DNA of 64,000 nucleotides. It comes from Bacteroides luti. Lineage in GTDB: Bacteria > Bacteroidota > Bacteroidia > Bacteroidales > Bacteroidaceae. Positions within the stretch are counted from its first letter, which is position 1; each line of letters begins with the position of its first letter. The notes under the pieces are model-generated. The model worked only from the letters and a program-made list of their open reading frames with translations, was not told the origin of the DNA and searched no databases. The stretch is taken from assembly GCF_900128905.1 (NCBI RefSeq), contig NZ_FQTV01000002.1, forward strand, positions 1-64,000, in the 5' to 3' direction. Below are positions 37,586-45,857 of the stretch, piece by piece. The translations under genes and the position numbers were made by a program.

Positions 37586-38725
37586 ATGAAAAGATTAATA
37601 GTGGCTATATTGATGATTCTATCAATTGTTTTGCTTAATGCACAAAACAAGATTCATCCCATTAACTTTTCTATATGGAATCCTGTAGCAATAGCTTCCT
37701 ACGACTCGCTTTGTACAATAAATTTTAGTATTGGATTATATTCTAAGACTTATCGATTAAATGGAATTGGGTTAAATATTTTAGCTCATAAAAATCAGGA
37801 AAATATAAATGGATTAACATTCTCTGGAGTGGGAGAATATGTAAATGGAAATATGAAAGGATTGCAAATCTCAGGATTGTTTAATATGGTAAAGGGACAT
37901 ATGCATGGAATTCAGATTGCAACGATTCAGAATACCAATGTAATGCATACAAAAGGTATTATGATTGCAGGAATTACAAACTTTTCAATAGGAAACTCAA
38001 GAGGACTACAGTTAGCTGGAGCTGCAAATATGGCCGGATCTAATTTTAGTGGTTTGCAGGCTTCTTTAGGAGTAAATATAGCTTCATCTTCTTCAAATCT
38101 TTTTCAAATATCAGCTTTATCAAATGTTTGTGCTGATAGAATTCATGGAGTTCAGATAGGTGCAGGTAATTATGCCGCAGGAGTGAAAGGATTTCAGCTT
38201 GGATTATTAAATTTTAGTACAGGAGAGGTACGTGGACTACAGATAGGGATTATAAATTATAGCGAAGACACCTCAGCTGTAAAGCTTGGATTGGTTAATA
38301 TAAGTCCCAGAACACGAATTCAATTAATGGCATATGAAAGTAATATAGTTCAGAATAATTTGGCAGTTCGTTTCAGAAATGGTTATTCCTATACAATTAT
38401 AGGTATAGGTACTAATTATAAAACATTTGATAATAAAACCTCAGGTGCCATTATTTATAGATTTGGGCTTGGAGTAAATGTCTTTAGAGTATTTTATATC
38501 AGTGCTGATGCTGGTTATAATCACATCGAGAATCTTAATGATGGCAATAAAACAGATTTTCCTAATCGTTTATATTCATTGCAGGCAAGATGCAATCTTG
38601 AGTTTCACCCATTTCACCGATTTGGAATTTTTGCATCAGGAGGGTATTCCCATACAAGGCATTACGATTCTAAGGAAACCTTTGAAAATAAACCAATTGT
38701 AGAGTTTGGTATAGTACTATTTTAA
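37586..38725 (+). CDS. surface repeat protein, LA_2272-like
   Basis: A 379-residue exported protein (signal ending LLNAQ). Residues about 85-245 are a run of roughly 20-residue beta repeats with a G-[LIV]-Q-[LI]-[SAG]-G-x-x-N pattern (MKGLQISGLFN, MHGIQIATIQN, SRGLQLAGAAN, VRGLQIGIIN). This resembles the LA_2272 surface-repeat family and suggests a beta-solenoid. The C-terminal ~130 residues look like outer-membrane barrel strands (FGLGVNVFRVFYISADAGYN, VEFGIVLF). The stop TAA is directly followed by the ATG of the DUF3943 gene, so the two are cotranscribed. Function unknown. Confidence 0.75.
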   Translation: MKRLIVAILMILSIVLLNAQNKIHPINFSIWNPVAIASYDSLCTINFSIGLYSKTYRLNGIGLNILAHKNQENINGLTFSGVGEYVNGNMKGLQISGLFNMVKGHMHGIQIATIQNTNVMHTKGIMIAGITNFSIGNSRGLQLAGAANMAGSNFSGLQASLGVNIASSSSNLFQISALSNVCADRIHGVQIGAGNYAAGVKGFQLGLLNFSTGEVRGLQIGIINYSEDTSAVKLGLVNISPRTRIQLMAYESNIVQNNLAVRFRNGYSYTIIGIGTNYKTFDNKTSGAIIYRFGLGVNVFRVFYISADAGYNHIENLNDGNKTDFPNRLYSLQARCNLEFHPFHRFGIFASGGYSHTRHYDSKETFENKPIVEFGIVLF

Positions 38726-40207
38726 ATGGATACAAAGATGAAAAGATTACTTGCATATATAATTCTTTCTATATTGACGATGGGTGAGATTTGTTCTCAG
38801 CAGGCAGATTCTTTGTTTGTTTACAATGATTCTGTTCGAATGAGAAAACATCCATGGAGGGCTGCTTTTGAGAATGTAATGATAAATGCAGCGATCTGGG
38901 CCGACAATCGTTTTGAGAGAAAAGCAGATTATGCAAAGATCAGTATTAATACTATTCGTACAAATATTAAAAGAGGTTTTGTATGGGATAACGATCTTTT
39001 TGCTTCCAATCAGTTGCTTCATCCTATTCATGGTAGTTTGTTTTTTAGTGCAGCTCGTAGTAATGGCCTCAATTACTGGGAATCCCTTCCTTATTCTTTT
39101 ATGGGAAGCTTTTCGTGGGAATTATGTGCTGAAACAACTCCGCCGTCCATTAACGACTTACTAAGTACCAGCTTTGGAGGTGCAGCTCTTGGAGAGGTCT
39201 CTTATCGACTTTCGACTTTAGTACTTGACGACTCAAAAACGGGGGCTGCTCGTTTATGGCGTGAATTTGTAGGTACTGTTGTTTCTCCGGTAAGAGGACT
39301 CAACCGTATTATTACTGGTAAAGCCTGGAAAGTGAGACATAAATATTATAAATATATTGATTATGAAAAAATACCTGTGAATATATCTGTAAGTTTAGGT
39401 GATCGTTACATGGCTGATGATAATCGTTTTTTTAGACAAAACAATAATGCATATTTGGAATATCAGATGAATTATGGAGACATATTGAGCAATGAAACTA
39501 CTAAGCCTTATGATTTCTTTAAATTTAATGTACTTTTTAACTTGGGTGGAACTCAACCTATTGTTAGCAATGTTAGTTTGGTGGCTAAACTTGCAGCAAA
39601 ATGCTATGAACCTTTGCCCGGACATAAAGCATTAATAGGTCTTTTTCAACACTTTGATTATTATAATTAAGAAATTGTACTTAAAGATTCAAAAAGTATT
39701 CCTTTTAAACTTGCAGAAGGAGCTACATTTGGTTTAGGAATGGCATATTTATTCCCTGCAACAAAGAAAGTATCCATTTGGCACAGAACTTATTTGAATT
39801 TAGTTTTGCTTGGAGGTACTTTAACTGACTACTATAGATTAGGTCGTAATTATAACCTTGGAAGTGGATATAGTATAAAAAATTATACATCTATAGAATC
39901 CCGGAAATATGGAAGTCTTGATCTAAATCTTTTTTATTATAATTTGTTTACATGGAAAGGATATAGCGACGCAGAGATTAAAAGTACAGAAGATCCATAT
40001 TTATATCTAAATACTCAGGGAGATAAAGGAAATACAGCCTTTTTTATTCTTAATCCCGTTATGAATCTTAATCTGTCTTCTTGTTGGAAAGCGACTTTTG
40101 GTTCTTTCCTATATTTCAGGAAATCACATTATGATTACCATGAAGATGTAACTTCTAGTACGTTTGAAATTCGTTTAGGCTTAAAATATACTTTTGGTTT
40201 AAAGTAG
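38726..40207 (+). pseudogene. DUF3943 outer-membrane protein split by an in-frame TAA
   Basis: The frame encodes a DUF3943 protein very similar to that at 32803 throughout (HPWRAAFENVMINAAIWADN, WDNDLFASNQLLHPIHGSL, STLVLDDSKTGAARLWREF). It is interrupted once, at 39668-39670, by TAA after FDYYN. The same frame continues without any shift to the normal end IRLGLKYTFGLK. The paralogue has FDYYDSERV at this point, so the stop replaces a serine; TCA to TAA would need one base change. Either a recent nonsense mutation, a sequencing error or readthrough explains this. Translation may begin at 38738 (MKRLLAYIILS). Confidence 0.85.
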
Positions 40208-40328
40208 TAATTTAATTTAAGACGTTCGTGCGTCTATAGATTATAAGAACAATACAATAATAACTTTAGGAAGTTAATTTTATATATAATTTTGCTTAAT
40301 AGTTGTAACATTTATGTCTGTTTAGCTA

Positions 40329-40336
40329 TATATTTG
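40329..40336 (+). promoter_or_regulatory. -7 box of the alpha/beta hydrolase gene
   Basis: TATATTTG fits TAnnTTTG, 29 bp before the ATG. The gene also has an unusually good Shine-Dalgarno for this group (GGAGG at 40353-40357). Confidence 0.5.
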
Positions 40337-40364
40337 CGTTTAACAACATAAATGGAGGTTATTT

Positions 40365-41579
40365 ATGAAATACGTTGACTTACACGCAAAGCTTAAAGAA
40401 TTGCTAAATTATGAGGACGACGAAATTATAATAGATGATAATGTAATTGTCCGAAACTTTGATTTTGATTCTAAATCCAGAGATATTCTACCTGGTGGAG
40501 CTTATAATCATGATACATACGAGTATTGTTCTTCGGAGGATCCCGATTATGAACCGGATATTATTCAGGATATGCTTAATATGAGTGACGCAGAGATTCC
40601 TGAAAACATTCATTTCCGTTACCATATGTTTCGCCCTGCCGGAAACCAGAAGGTTAAAGAAGTTATTCTCATGTTTCATGGTTTCAATGAAAAGCATTGG
40701 GCTAAATATTCTACATGGGCAAAGACTTTGGTCGATAAAACCGGAAAGGCTGTTTTGTTATTCCCTATTGCTTTCCATATGAATCGTGCACCTCTTAGCT
40801 GGAGTGATTCACATCAGATGTATGCTATTAGTCAGCAAAGAAAGAGTAGACATCCCGAAGTTATTTGTTCTACATTATCCAATGTTGCTATCAGCACTCG
40901 TCTTCATAATAAGCCGCAACGTTTTATATGGTCCGGTTTACAAACTTATTATGATGTAATATCATTAATGAAAGATATCAAAGCAAATCAGCATCCGGAT
41001 ATTGAGGCTGATGCTTCAATTGATTTCTTTGCATATTCCATTGGTGGCTTTTTGGCGCAAATATTGATGATGACTAATTATGAAGGATATTTCTCAAAGT
41101 CTAAACTGTGTTTATTTTGTGGAGGGGCTGTATTTAACCGGCTTTCTCCTGTTTCTAAGTTTATATTAGACAGCGAAGCAAATGTAAGCCTTTACTCATT
41201 TGTGGTAGAACATCTGGAAAGTCATATGAAACGTGATAAGATGTTGCGAACATACTTAGGTGATTCTCATCCCGAAGGAGTTAATTTCCGCAGTATGCTG
41301 AATTATAAAACATTCACCAGCTTCAGAGAAAATAGATTCCGCGAAATGCATAATCGTGTATTAGCTGTTACTCTGGAAAAAGATACGGTGGTTCCTCCTT
41401 ATGAGGTGATTAATACATTACAGGGAATAAAAAGAGATATACCTATTGAAGTAGATATTCTGGATTTTAGCTATCCTTATAAGCATGAAGATCCCTTCCC
41501 GGCACTTACCTCTATTGCTGATGCAGTAGATAAGGAATTCAATAAAGCATTTGAAAGAATATGCAACTTCTATTTGTAG
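40365..41579 (+). CDS. alpha/beta-hydrolase-like protein (DUF6051 type)
   Basis: A 404-residue cytoplasmic protein with an alpha/beta-hydrolase core. VILMFHGFNEKHW gives the oxyanion strand, FAYSIGGFLAQIL is the nucleophile elbow with Ser in YSIGG, LEKDTVVPPYEV is the likely acid-bearing strand, and YKHEDPF supplies the likely His. The start is supported by the GGAGG and the -7 box. The family assignment to DUF6051 is from memory of the overall pattern. Substrate unknown. The gene ends in a perfect hairpin that overlaps its stop codon. Confidence 0.7.
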   Translation: MKYVDLHAKLKELLNYEDDEIIIDDNVIVRNFDFDSKSRDILPGGAYNHDTYEYCSSEDPDYEPDIIQDMLNMSDAEIPENIHFRYHMFRPAGNQKVKEVILMFHGFNEKHWAKYSTWAKTLVDKTGKAVLLFPIAFHMNRAPLSWSDSHQMYAISQQRKSRHPEVICSTLSNVAISTRLHNKPQRFIWSGLQTYYDVISLMKDIKANQHPDIEADASIDFFAYSIGGFLAQILMMTNYEGYFSKSKLCLFCGGAVFNRLSPVSKFILDSEANVSLYSFVVEHLESHMKRDKMLRTYLGDSHPEGVNFRSMLNYKTFTSFRENRFREMHNRVLAVTLEKDTVVPPYEVINTLQGIKRDIPIEVDILDFSYPYKHEDPFPALTSIADAVDKEFNKAFERICNFYL

Positions 41580-41591
41580 AAGTTGCATATT
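41558..41591. terminator. perfect 15-bp hairpin between convergent genes
   Basis: AATATGCAACTTCTA and its exact reverse complement flank a TTTG loop; the hydrolase stop lies inside the second arm. Only nine bases separate it from the NlpE-like stop, so it probably serves as a shared terminator. The T-rich run that follows on the + strand lies inside the neighbouring gene. Confidence 0.75.
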
Positions 41592-41600
41592 GATTGAATT

Positions 41601-42074
41601 TTATTTTTTCAAAGAGAGAACATATTTCTTCCAATCCGGAGTTTTGTTCATCTTTTGAGAAAGCATAATAACTTTGTCATTTTCAACTTGATAATAACTG
41701 ATTTCGCTATTCTTCTCAGGAGTAAGTTCCCAAACGATAGCGTTTTTATCAGCTTTTGTTCCATGGATAGTTTTTACAGTACCATTCTGAGCGTATGTAA
41801 GGTCTTTACCTTCATATCCTTCAATGTAAGTTTTTAGCAATTCATATGTGCCGTTGTCACTCTTTTCCTGAATCTTCACAGTAAGAGTGTAACGCAATCC
41901 TTTGCCCTGAGCAGGAAGAACACCTTCGAACGTTTTTGTTTGCAGTGCACCCAATGCCGGATCCAGTTTTGCTTCGGTACTGTCCTTTGCTGCCCCTTCT
42001 GCAGTTGCATCTTTCGTTTTCTGCTGGCAAGACACCATAGCTGCCAAAGCTAATAAAAATAGTAATTTTTTCAT
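41601..42074 (-). CDS. NlpE-like copper-resistance lipoprotein
   Basis: A 157-residue lipoprotein (signal MVSC, Cys16). After a polar linker, residues about 45-155 match the NlpE N-terminal barrel found across Bacteroidetes: TFEGVLPAQGKGLRYTLTV, KIQEKSDNGTYELLKTYIEG, then YYQVENDKVIMLS. The CxxC motif of E. coli NlpE is not present, so envelope sensing through disulfides is not supported. It lies 37 bp downstream of the CNNM-type gene on the same strand and may share its transcript. Confidence 0.78.
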   Translation of the reverse strand: MKKLLFLLALAAMVSCQQKTKDATAEGAAKDSTEAKLDPALGALQTKTFEGVLPAQGKGLRYTLTVKIQEKSDNGTYELLKTYIEGYEGKDLTYAQNGTVKTIHGTKADKNAIVWELTPEKNSEISYYQVENDKVIMLSQKMNKTPDWKKYVLSLKK

Positions 42075-42111
42075 GATAATAATTGATTTATGTGAGTGGA
42101 AAATAGTTCTT

Positions 42112-43389
42112 TTATTTAATAATTACCAAGAGTTTATCAACTCTTCCATTATCCATATCCATTACTTCGAATTGCAGGTTCTGATATGTGAATATATCCC
42201 CGGCTTTGGGAATACGTCCGATATAAAACATAGCTAATCCACCAAGTGTAGTAAAATCTTCGCCTTCGAGATCATCGTAGAACAAAATGCCCATTTCTTC
42301 CATAAAATCTCCAAGATTCATGGATGCATCTACCAGGTAAGAGCCATCTTTTCGCTTTACAATAGGATCTTCGGCCACTTCGTTCTCCTCAAGTATATCA
42401 CCAAATATACTTTCTGTGAGATCGTGCAAAGTGATAATACCTTCTATTCCGCCATACTCGTTAACTACAACGCCAAACTTGTTTTTGTTCTTCTTGAACA
42501 GTTCCAGAACTTTTTTGGCATAAAGACTTTCCGGTATGAAGAGTGGGGGCTGGGCAATGCTTTTCAGATCGAATGTTCCGTCATAGCCAATCATTGTTAT
42601 GATATTCTTTACGGATACCACACCAATAATTTCATCCTGAGAACTATCTGTTAGTAAGTATTTGCTAAAGTGTTTTTTATCAATGATGTCCAAAACCTCT
42701 TTCTGAGTGTAATCCGTGTGAAGAAAAACCACATCTGTGCGGTGAGTCATCAATTCATTAGCCCGCTTGTCGGCAAAACGGAACACATCCCTCAGCATGT
42801 TCGTTTCATCTTTATCAATAACTCCCTGTTCTGAGCTTTGATGAAGAATAACTTTCAATTCTTCCTGTGTAATAGTACGTTCATGTCCTTTAATTCCAAG
42901 AATCCTATTTAATAGTTTGGTAGATACGCTTAGCAGGTATACAAAAGGATAAGTAATTTTTGTTATTACCGACATGAAAGGAGAAAGTGTAATTGCAATT
43001 TTTTCGGGGTTGGACAGACCGATGGATTTAGGTACCAGCTCGCCTATAATAAGAGATAAGTAAGTAATAAAAGCAACTGTTATAATCAGTGCCATGTCTG
43101 CTGCATAGGGCTCGGTGGCTGGAATCATTTTAAAAAGCGGTTCCACATTATGAGCAACGGCAACTCCACCGAAAGCTCCGGATACAATTCCAATAAGAGT
43201 AATTCCAATCTGAATGGTAGAGAGAAATTTATCTGGTTCTTCTAACTGCTTAAGTACATTTTTGGCAGATTGATTTCCTTTACTGGCCAATGTCTCCAGT
43301 CTCGCTTTACTTGATGAAATTAATGCGATTTCGTACATAGAGAAGATTCCGTTGAGAACCAAGAGAAGCAATATAATTGCAAATTCCAT
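42112..43389 (-). CDS. CNNM/CorC family membrane protein (DUF21-CBS-CorC_HlyC)
   Basis: A 425-residue inner-membrane protein annotated in many genomes as hemolysin-family or HlyC/CorC transporter. A DUF21 domain with four membrane helices covers about 1-185 (IALISSSKARLETLASKGN, IGITLIGIVSGAFGG, GELVPKSIGL). A CBS pair covers about 200-325 (ELMTHRTDVVFLHTD). The CorC_HlyC domain covers about 340-425 (ASMNLGDFMEEMGI, LGGLAMFYIGRIP). The family is linked to Mg2+ or other divalent metal homeostasis. The acidic EENEVAEDP linker between CBS and CorC parts is normal. Confidence 0.9.
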   Translation of the reverse strand: MEFAIILLLLVLNGIFSMYEIALISSSKARLETLASKGNQSAKNVLKQLEEPDKFLSTIQIGITLIGIVSGAFGGVAVAHNVEPLFKMIPATEPYAADMALIITVAFITYLSLIIGELVPKSIGLSNPEKIAITLSPFMSVITKITYPFVYLLSVSTKLLNRILGIKGHERTITQEELKVILHQSSEQGVIDKDETNMLRDVFRFADKRANELMTHRTDVVFLHTDYTQKEVLDIIDKKHFSKYLLTDSSQDEIIGVVSVKNIITMIGYDGTFDLKSIAQPPLFIPESLYAKKVLELFKKNKNKFGVVVNEYGGIEGIITLHDLTESIFGDILEENEVAEDPIVKRKDGSYLVDASMNLGDFMEEMGILFYDDLEGEDFTTLGGLAMFYIGRIPKAGDIFTYQNLQFEVMDMDNGRVDKLLVIIK

Positions 43390-43519
43390 CGTGCTTGTTT
43401 AATGATTATATGCGAATTTATATGTTTATTTCGTTTCTTGCAACAATTAAGAACTTTTGTTATATACTTTTCTATAATATAACCAGAGTTTAGCAAATCA
43501 CTGATGAATAAATGGATTA

Positions 43520-43599
43520 AAGACCTACTCTTTTTAATAAAAAGGAGTAGTCTAATATATAATAAGGTGTAGACCTTAAATGAATAAAGTCTACTTATT
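43520..43599. repeat. four TA-centred dyad units at exact 22-bp period
   Basis: AAGACCTACTCTTT, AAGGAGTAGTCTAA, AAGGTGTAGACCTT and AAAGTCTACTTATT are centred on TA at 43526, 43548, 43570 and 43592. The third is nearly a perfect palindrome. The first two pair with each other as a hairpin across an A/T loop (CTACTC with GAGTAG). The layout equals that of the arrays near 31.4 and 57.5 kb, but with a different core. Confidence 0.65.
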
Positions 43600-43758
43600 A
43601 TTAAAAGTGTTATTCTTTATTTGTCCTTAGCTAATCCGATGGATTAACTAAATGTTCTTTTTGTTGCAGTATCCTATGCTTTTTCAATTAACAAAGAAGT
43701 CATAGCAAGCGAACCTGCCACCGTTTTGTCATTGAAATAGTTCTGCAGATATAAAGAA

Positions 43759-43792
43759 TTATGACCTTTGATTTTCAAATCAAAGGTCATAA
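43759..43792. terminator. 16-bp perfect hairpin downstream of the CDGSH gene
   Basis: TTATGACCTTTGATTT and its exact complement are separated by two bases. It lies 35 bp after the CDGSH stop (minus strand). The T-run is modest, so termination is likely but not certain. Confidence 0.6.
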
Positions 43793-43826
43793 ATAGTGAT
43801 AAATATAAAATTGTTTTTAGAATTGA

Positions 43827-44063
43827 TTAGAGCTTTGTATGTGCTCCATCACAATAGGGTGGATTTTTACTCTTCTTGCATCCACATAAAAAAGCCTTTC
43901 CTGATTCTTTAGGGGTGAAAGCCAGTGGAGTAAACTCCGTACAAGCGTGAGAACCATCGCAAAATGGCTGGTTCTTACTTTGACCGCAAGTACACCAGTT
44001 GTATTCCTTTCCAGCTTCCAACTCTACTGCAAATGGGCCTTTCTTGGCCATTTTAGGTTCCAT
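43827..44063 (-). CDS. CDGSH iron-sulfur domain protein (double motif)
   Basis: A 78-residue mitoNEET-type protein that binds 2Fe-2S clusters through Cys3-His1 ligands. Two motifs are visible: CTCGQSKNQPFCDGSH and CGCKKSKNPPYCDGAH. Tandem motifs within ~40 residues are typical of bacterial type 3 CDGSH proteins, thought to act in redox or iron-sulfur handling. It has no signal peptide, and the upstream 149 bp hold no gene. The start Met (MEPKMAKKGPFAVELEAG) could also be the fifth residue. Confidence 0.9.
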   Translation of the reverse strand: MEPKMAKKGPFAVELEAGKEYNWCTCGQSKNQPFCDGSHACTEFTPLAFTPKESGKAFLCGCKKSKNPPYCDGAHTKL

Positions 44064-44212
44064 TCTTTCCTCCTTCTCTCTTGATTAATTGTTTTTTTAA
44101 TTGTTGAGTAAATCAATTATTCCTTTGTTCGACAATTGTCATAAGGCAATATTCGACAAAAAACATGGTATATGCAAGCAAAAGGATGAAAAGTTTGAAA
44201 AGATTTTAGCAA

Positions 44213-44623
44213 TCAAGATTCTTCTTCAATTTTAAAAAAGTTTTTGTGTGCTACACGCCAGTGAGTCCAGAAAAAAATAATGCATAGCAAAATTAAACTA
44301 CTGCTTACAATGATCGATTTATTTGATTGAAAAACAACCCGGTTTATTTTTTCTTACCTTATATCATTATAGATATTCCGAAGTTGAGCATCACTAGGTA
44401 ATTCTTTCTTTATTTCAGGGTCTTTCGTATTGAAAGACTTCATCTGCTCAAGCTTATAAACTTCGAATGTGGCTAGTTGTTGGGAGTCATAAGTTGAATG
44501 AAGAGGATCTGTTTTATCAATTACTGCATTAATTATAGAGGTCACGCAGGTAAGAAATACAATTATAGATACAAGGCAAACCAAGTATCCGTAAATCTGA
44601 GTTAAGTTTTTTGTTTTTCCCAT
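44213..44623 (-). pseudogene. two-helix membrane protein split by an in-frame TAA
   Basis: The first part is an 89-residue frame with one membrane helix (YLVCLVSIIVFLTCVTSIIN) ending NIYNDIR-TAA (stop at 44354-44356). Directly after that stop, the same frame continues for 46 more codons with a second membrane helix (SIIVSSSLILLCIIFFWTHW) and a basic/acidic tail (KNFFKIEEES) to TGA at 44213. The tail has no start codon of its own before the helix. A single CAA-to-TAA change would explain the split of a 136-residue protein. The family is unknown to me. Confidence 0.7.
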
Positions 44624-44909
44624 ATATGATTAATTTTCAGGTTAATAAATCAGATTAAGAGTAAATATCTGATTGATATAATTTATCAACAATGCAAAAA
44701 ATGATTTGTTCATGTTAAGTCTGTGCATGCCAGTTGAAGTCTTATTAACTAATGTAGATGATAATAATGTTTACTACTTAAAATTAAGGCTAAAATCCTT
44801 GTTTATGTCAAAACAATAAGCTATTTTTAGGTGTTTCATTAATTGAAAGACCTAAAGTTGGGTCGCAACAAATTGTTCCTGATTTATTAACCTCTAAATA
44901 AATACTACT

Positions 44910-45221
44910 ATGGGAAAATATAGATTTTGGGAATGCTACGACGAAACTATCGATCAAAATGTTTTTGTGAAACTCGACCCCAAAGATATATTCGTTGAGA
45001 AGTTAACCGATGAATCAGAAGATGAGGTTGAATTCTTTATAGATAAAGACTGCAACAAGCATTATCTGGGTAAAATATGGGAAGAATTGCAATTTGAGAC
45101 CGAAGAAAAAGGTGATTTATATTATAAAAAGAAAGGTTCTACAGAATTACAGGTTACGGATATAGATAGTCAGGAAGCTTTGAGACGGAACATTGTGGTA
45201 GAAGATCCATTCCATTTATAA
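44910..45221 (+). CDS. hypothetical protein, 103 residues
   Basis: A small acidic cytoplasmic protein without signal peptide, membrane helix or known motif (MGKYRFWECYDETIDQNVF, then repeated acidic stretches ESEDEVEFF and ETEEKGDLYY). Coding is supported by an uninterrupted frame with normal codon use, an ATG after a plausible leader, and a terminator at 45298-45328. No function can be suggested; the neighbours are unrelated single genes. Confidence 0.65.
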   Translation: MGKYRFWECYDETIDQNVFVKLDPKDIFVEKLTDESEDEVEFFIDKDCNKHYLGKIWEELQFETEEKGDLYYKKKGSTELQVTDIDSQEALRRNIVVEDPFHL

Positions 45222-45297
45222 ATACCTGATTTTTGCTTTGTTATTTCACCTTTTGCATTTTAGGATTGTTCTGCATTTTGTATGAAGTAAAAATAAT

Positions 45298-45335
45298 AAG
45301 CCTGCCTAAAATCTTTTTAGACAGGCTTTATCTCA
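45298..45335. terminator. terminator between convergent genes
   Basis: AAGCCTGCCTAAAA and TTTTTAGACAGGCTT pair almost perfectly (one C/A mismatch) around a short loop. The hairpin lies between the stops of the 103-residue gene and the macro-like gene and serves both. Confidence 0.75.
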
Positions 45336-45339
45336 TTTC

Positions 45340-45744
45340 TTAAGTCTGTTTTAATAGTACTTCCCAAAATCTTTCAGGCAGACAGATGTTTTCAGCAGAT
45401 ACGGCATCACGAAACAATGGAGCTATATCAGCTGGTGTGAAACCAGCTATGCCACAACCAATTTCGGTAACTAAAAAACGCATATCGGAATTTGCTTTAG
45501 CAAAGCGTATAAACTCATCAACAAACGGAACAATGGATGCAACAGATCCCGACATTGTAGGAATTGCATAAGTCTGTCCCTGCATACCTACTCCTTGTCC
45601 CATTATTGCTCCCCATCGGCATGCCGTTCTGGCTGCTCCGCCATAGTGCATACCTTCCAGGTTAGATCCAAAAACAAAAATCTCATCCTCCATGAGTTGT
45701 GTAATGCAAGGATTAGTAATTCTACCTCTTGGAATCTGATTCAT
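45340..45744 (-). CDS. macro-domain-like protein (A1S_2505 type)
   Basis: A 134-residue protein with IFVFGSNLEGMHYGGAARTA at the start, the glycine-rich loop GAIMGQGVGMQGQTYAIPT, and FLVTEIGCGIAGFTPADIAP followed by a C-terminal helix. This matches the small A1S_2505-type family related to ADP-ribose-binding macro domains, found in phages and bacteria. The ligand and role are not established. It is transcribed alone. The start ATG follows a normal A/T-rich leader. Confidence 0.72.
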   Translation of the reverse strand: MNQIPRGRITNPCITQLMEDEIFVFGSNLEGMHYGGAARTACRWGAIMGQGVGMQGQTYAIPTMSGSVASIVPFVDEFIRFAKANSDMRFLVTEIGCGIAGFTPADIAPLFRDAVSAENICLPERFWEVLLKQT

Positions 45745-45857
45745 AATAATGCGGATTTATTGATTAATTAATATATAAATGTAACTAGTACATTTGCATA
45801 TTGTTCATCAGGAATGAATTAAATATCTGAAATTTAACTCATTCCTGGTTAATGCTG

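Larger units (their letters stand above)
43390..43826. other. intergenic region with a 22-bp dyad array
   Basis: It contains the array at 43520-43599, an 11-bp dyad around GAT at 43627-43651 (TTAGCTAATCC / GGATTAACTAA, one mismatch) and the CDGSH-gene hairpin. No coding sequence was seen. Confidence 0.5.
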
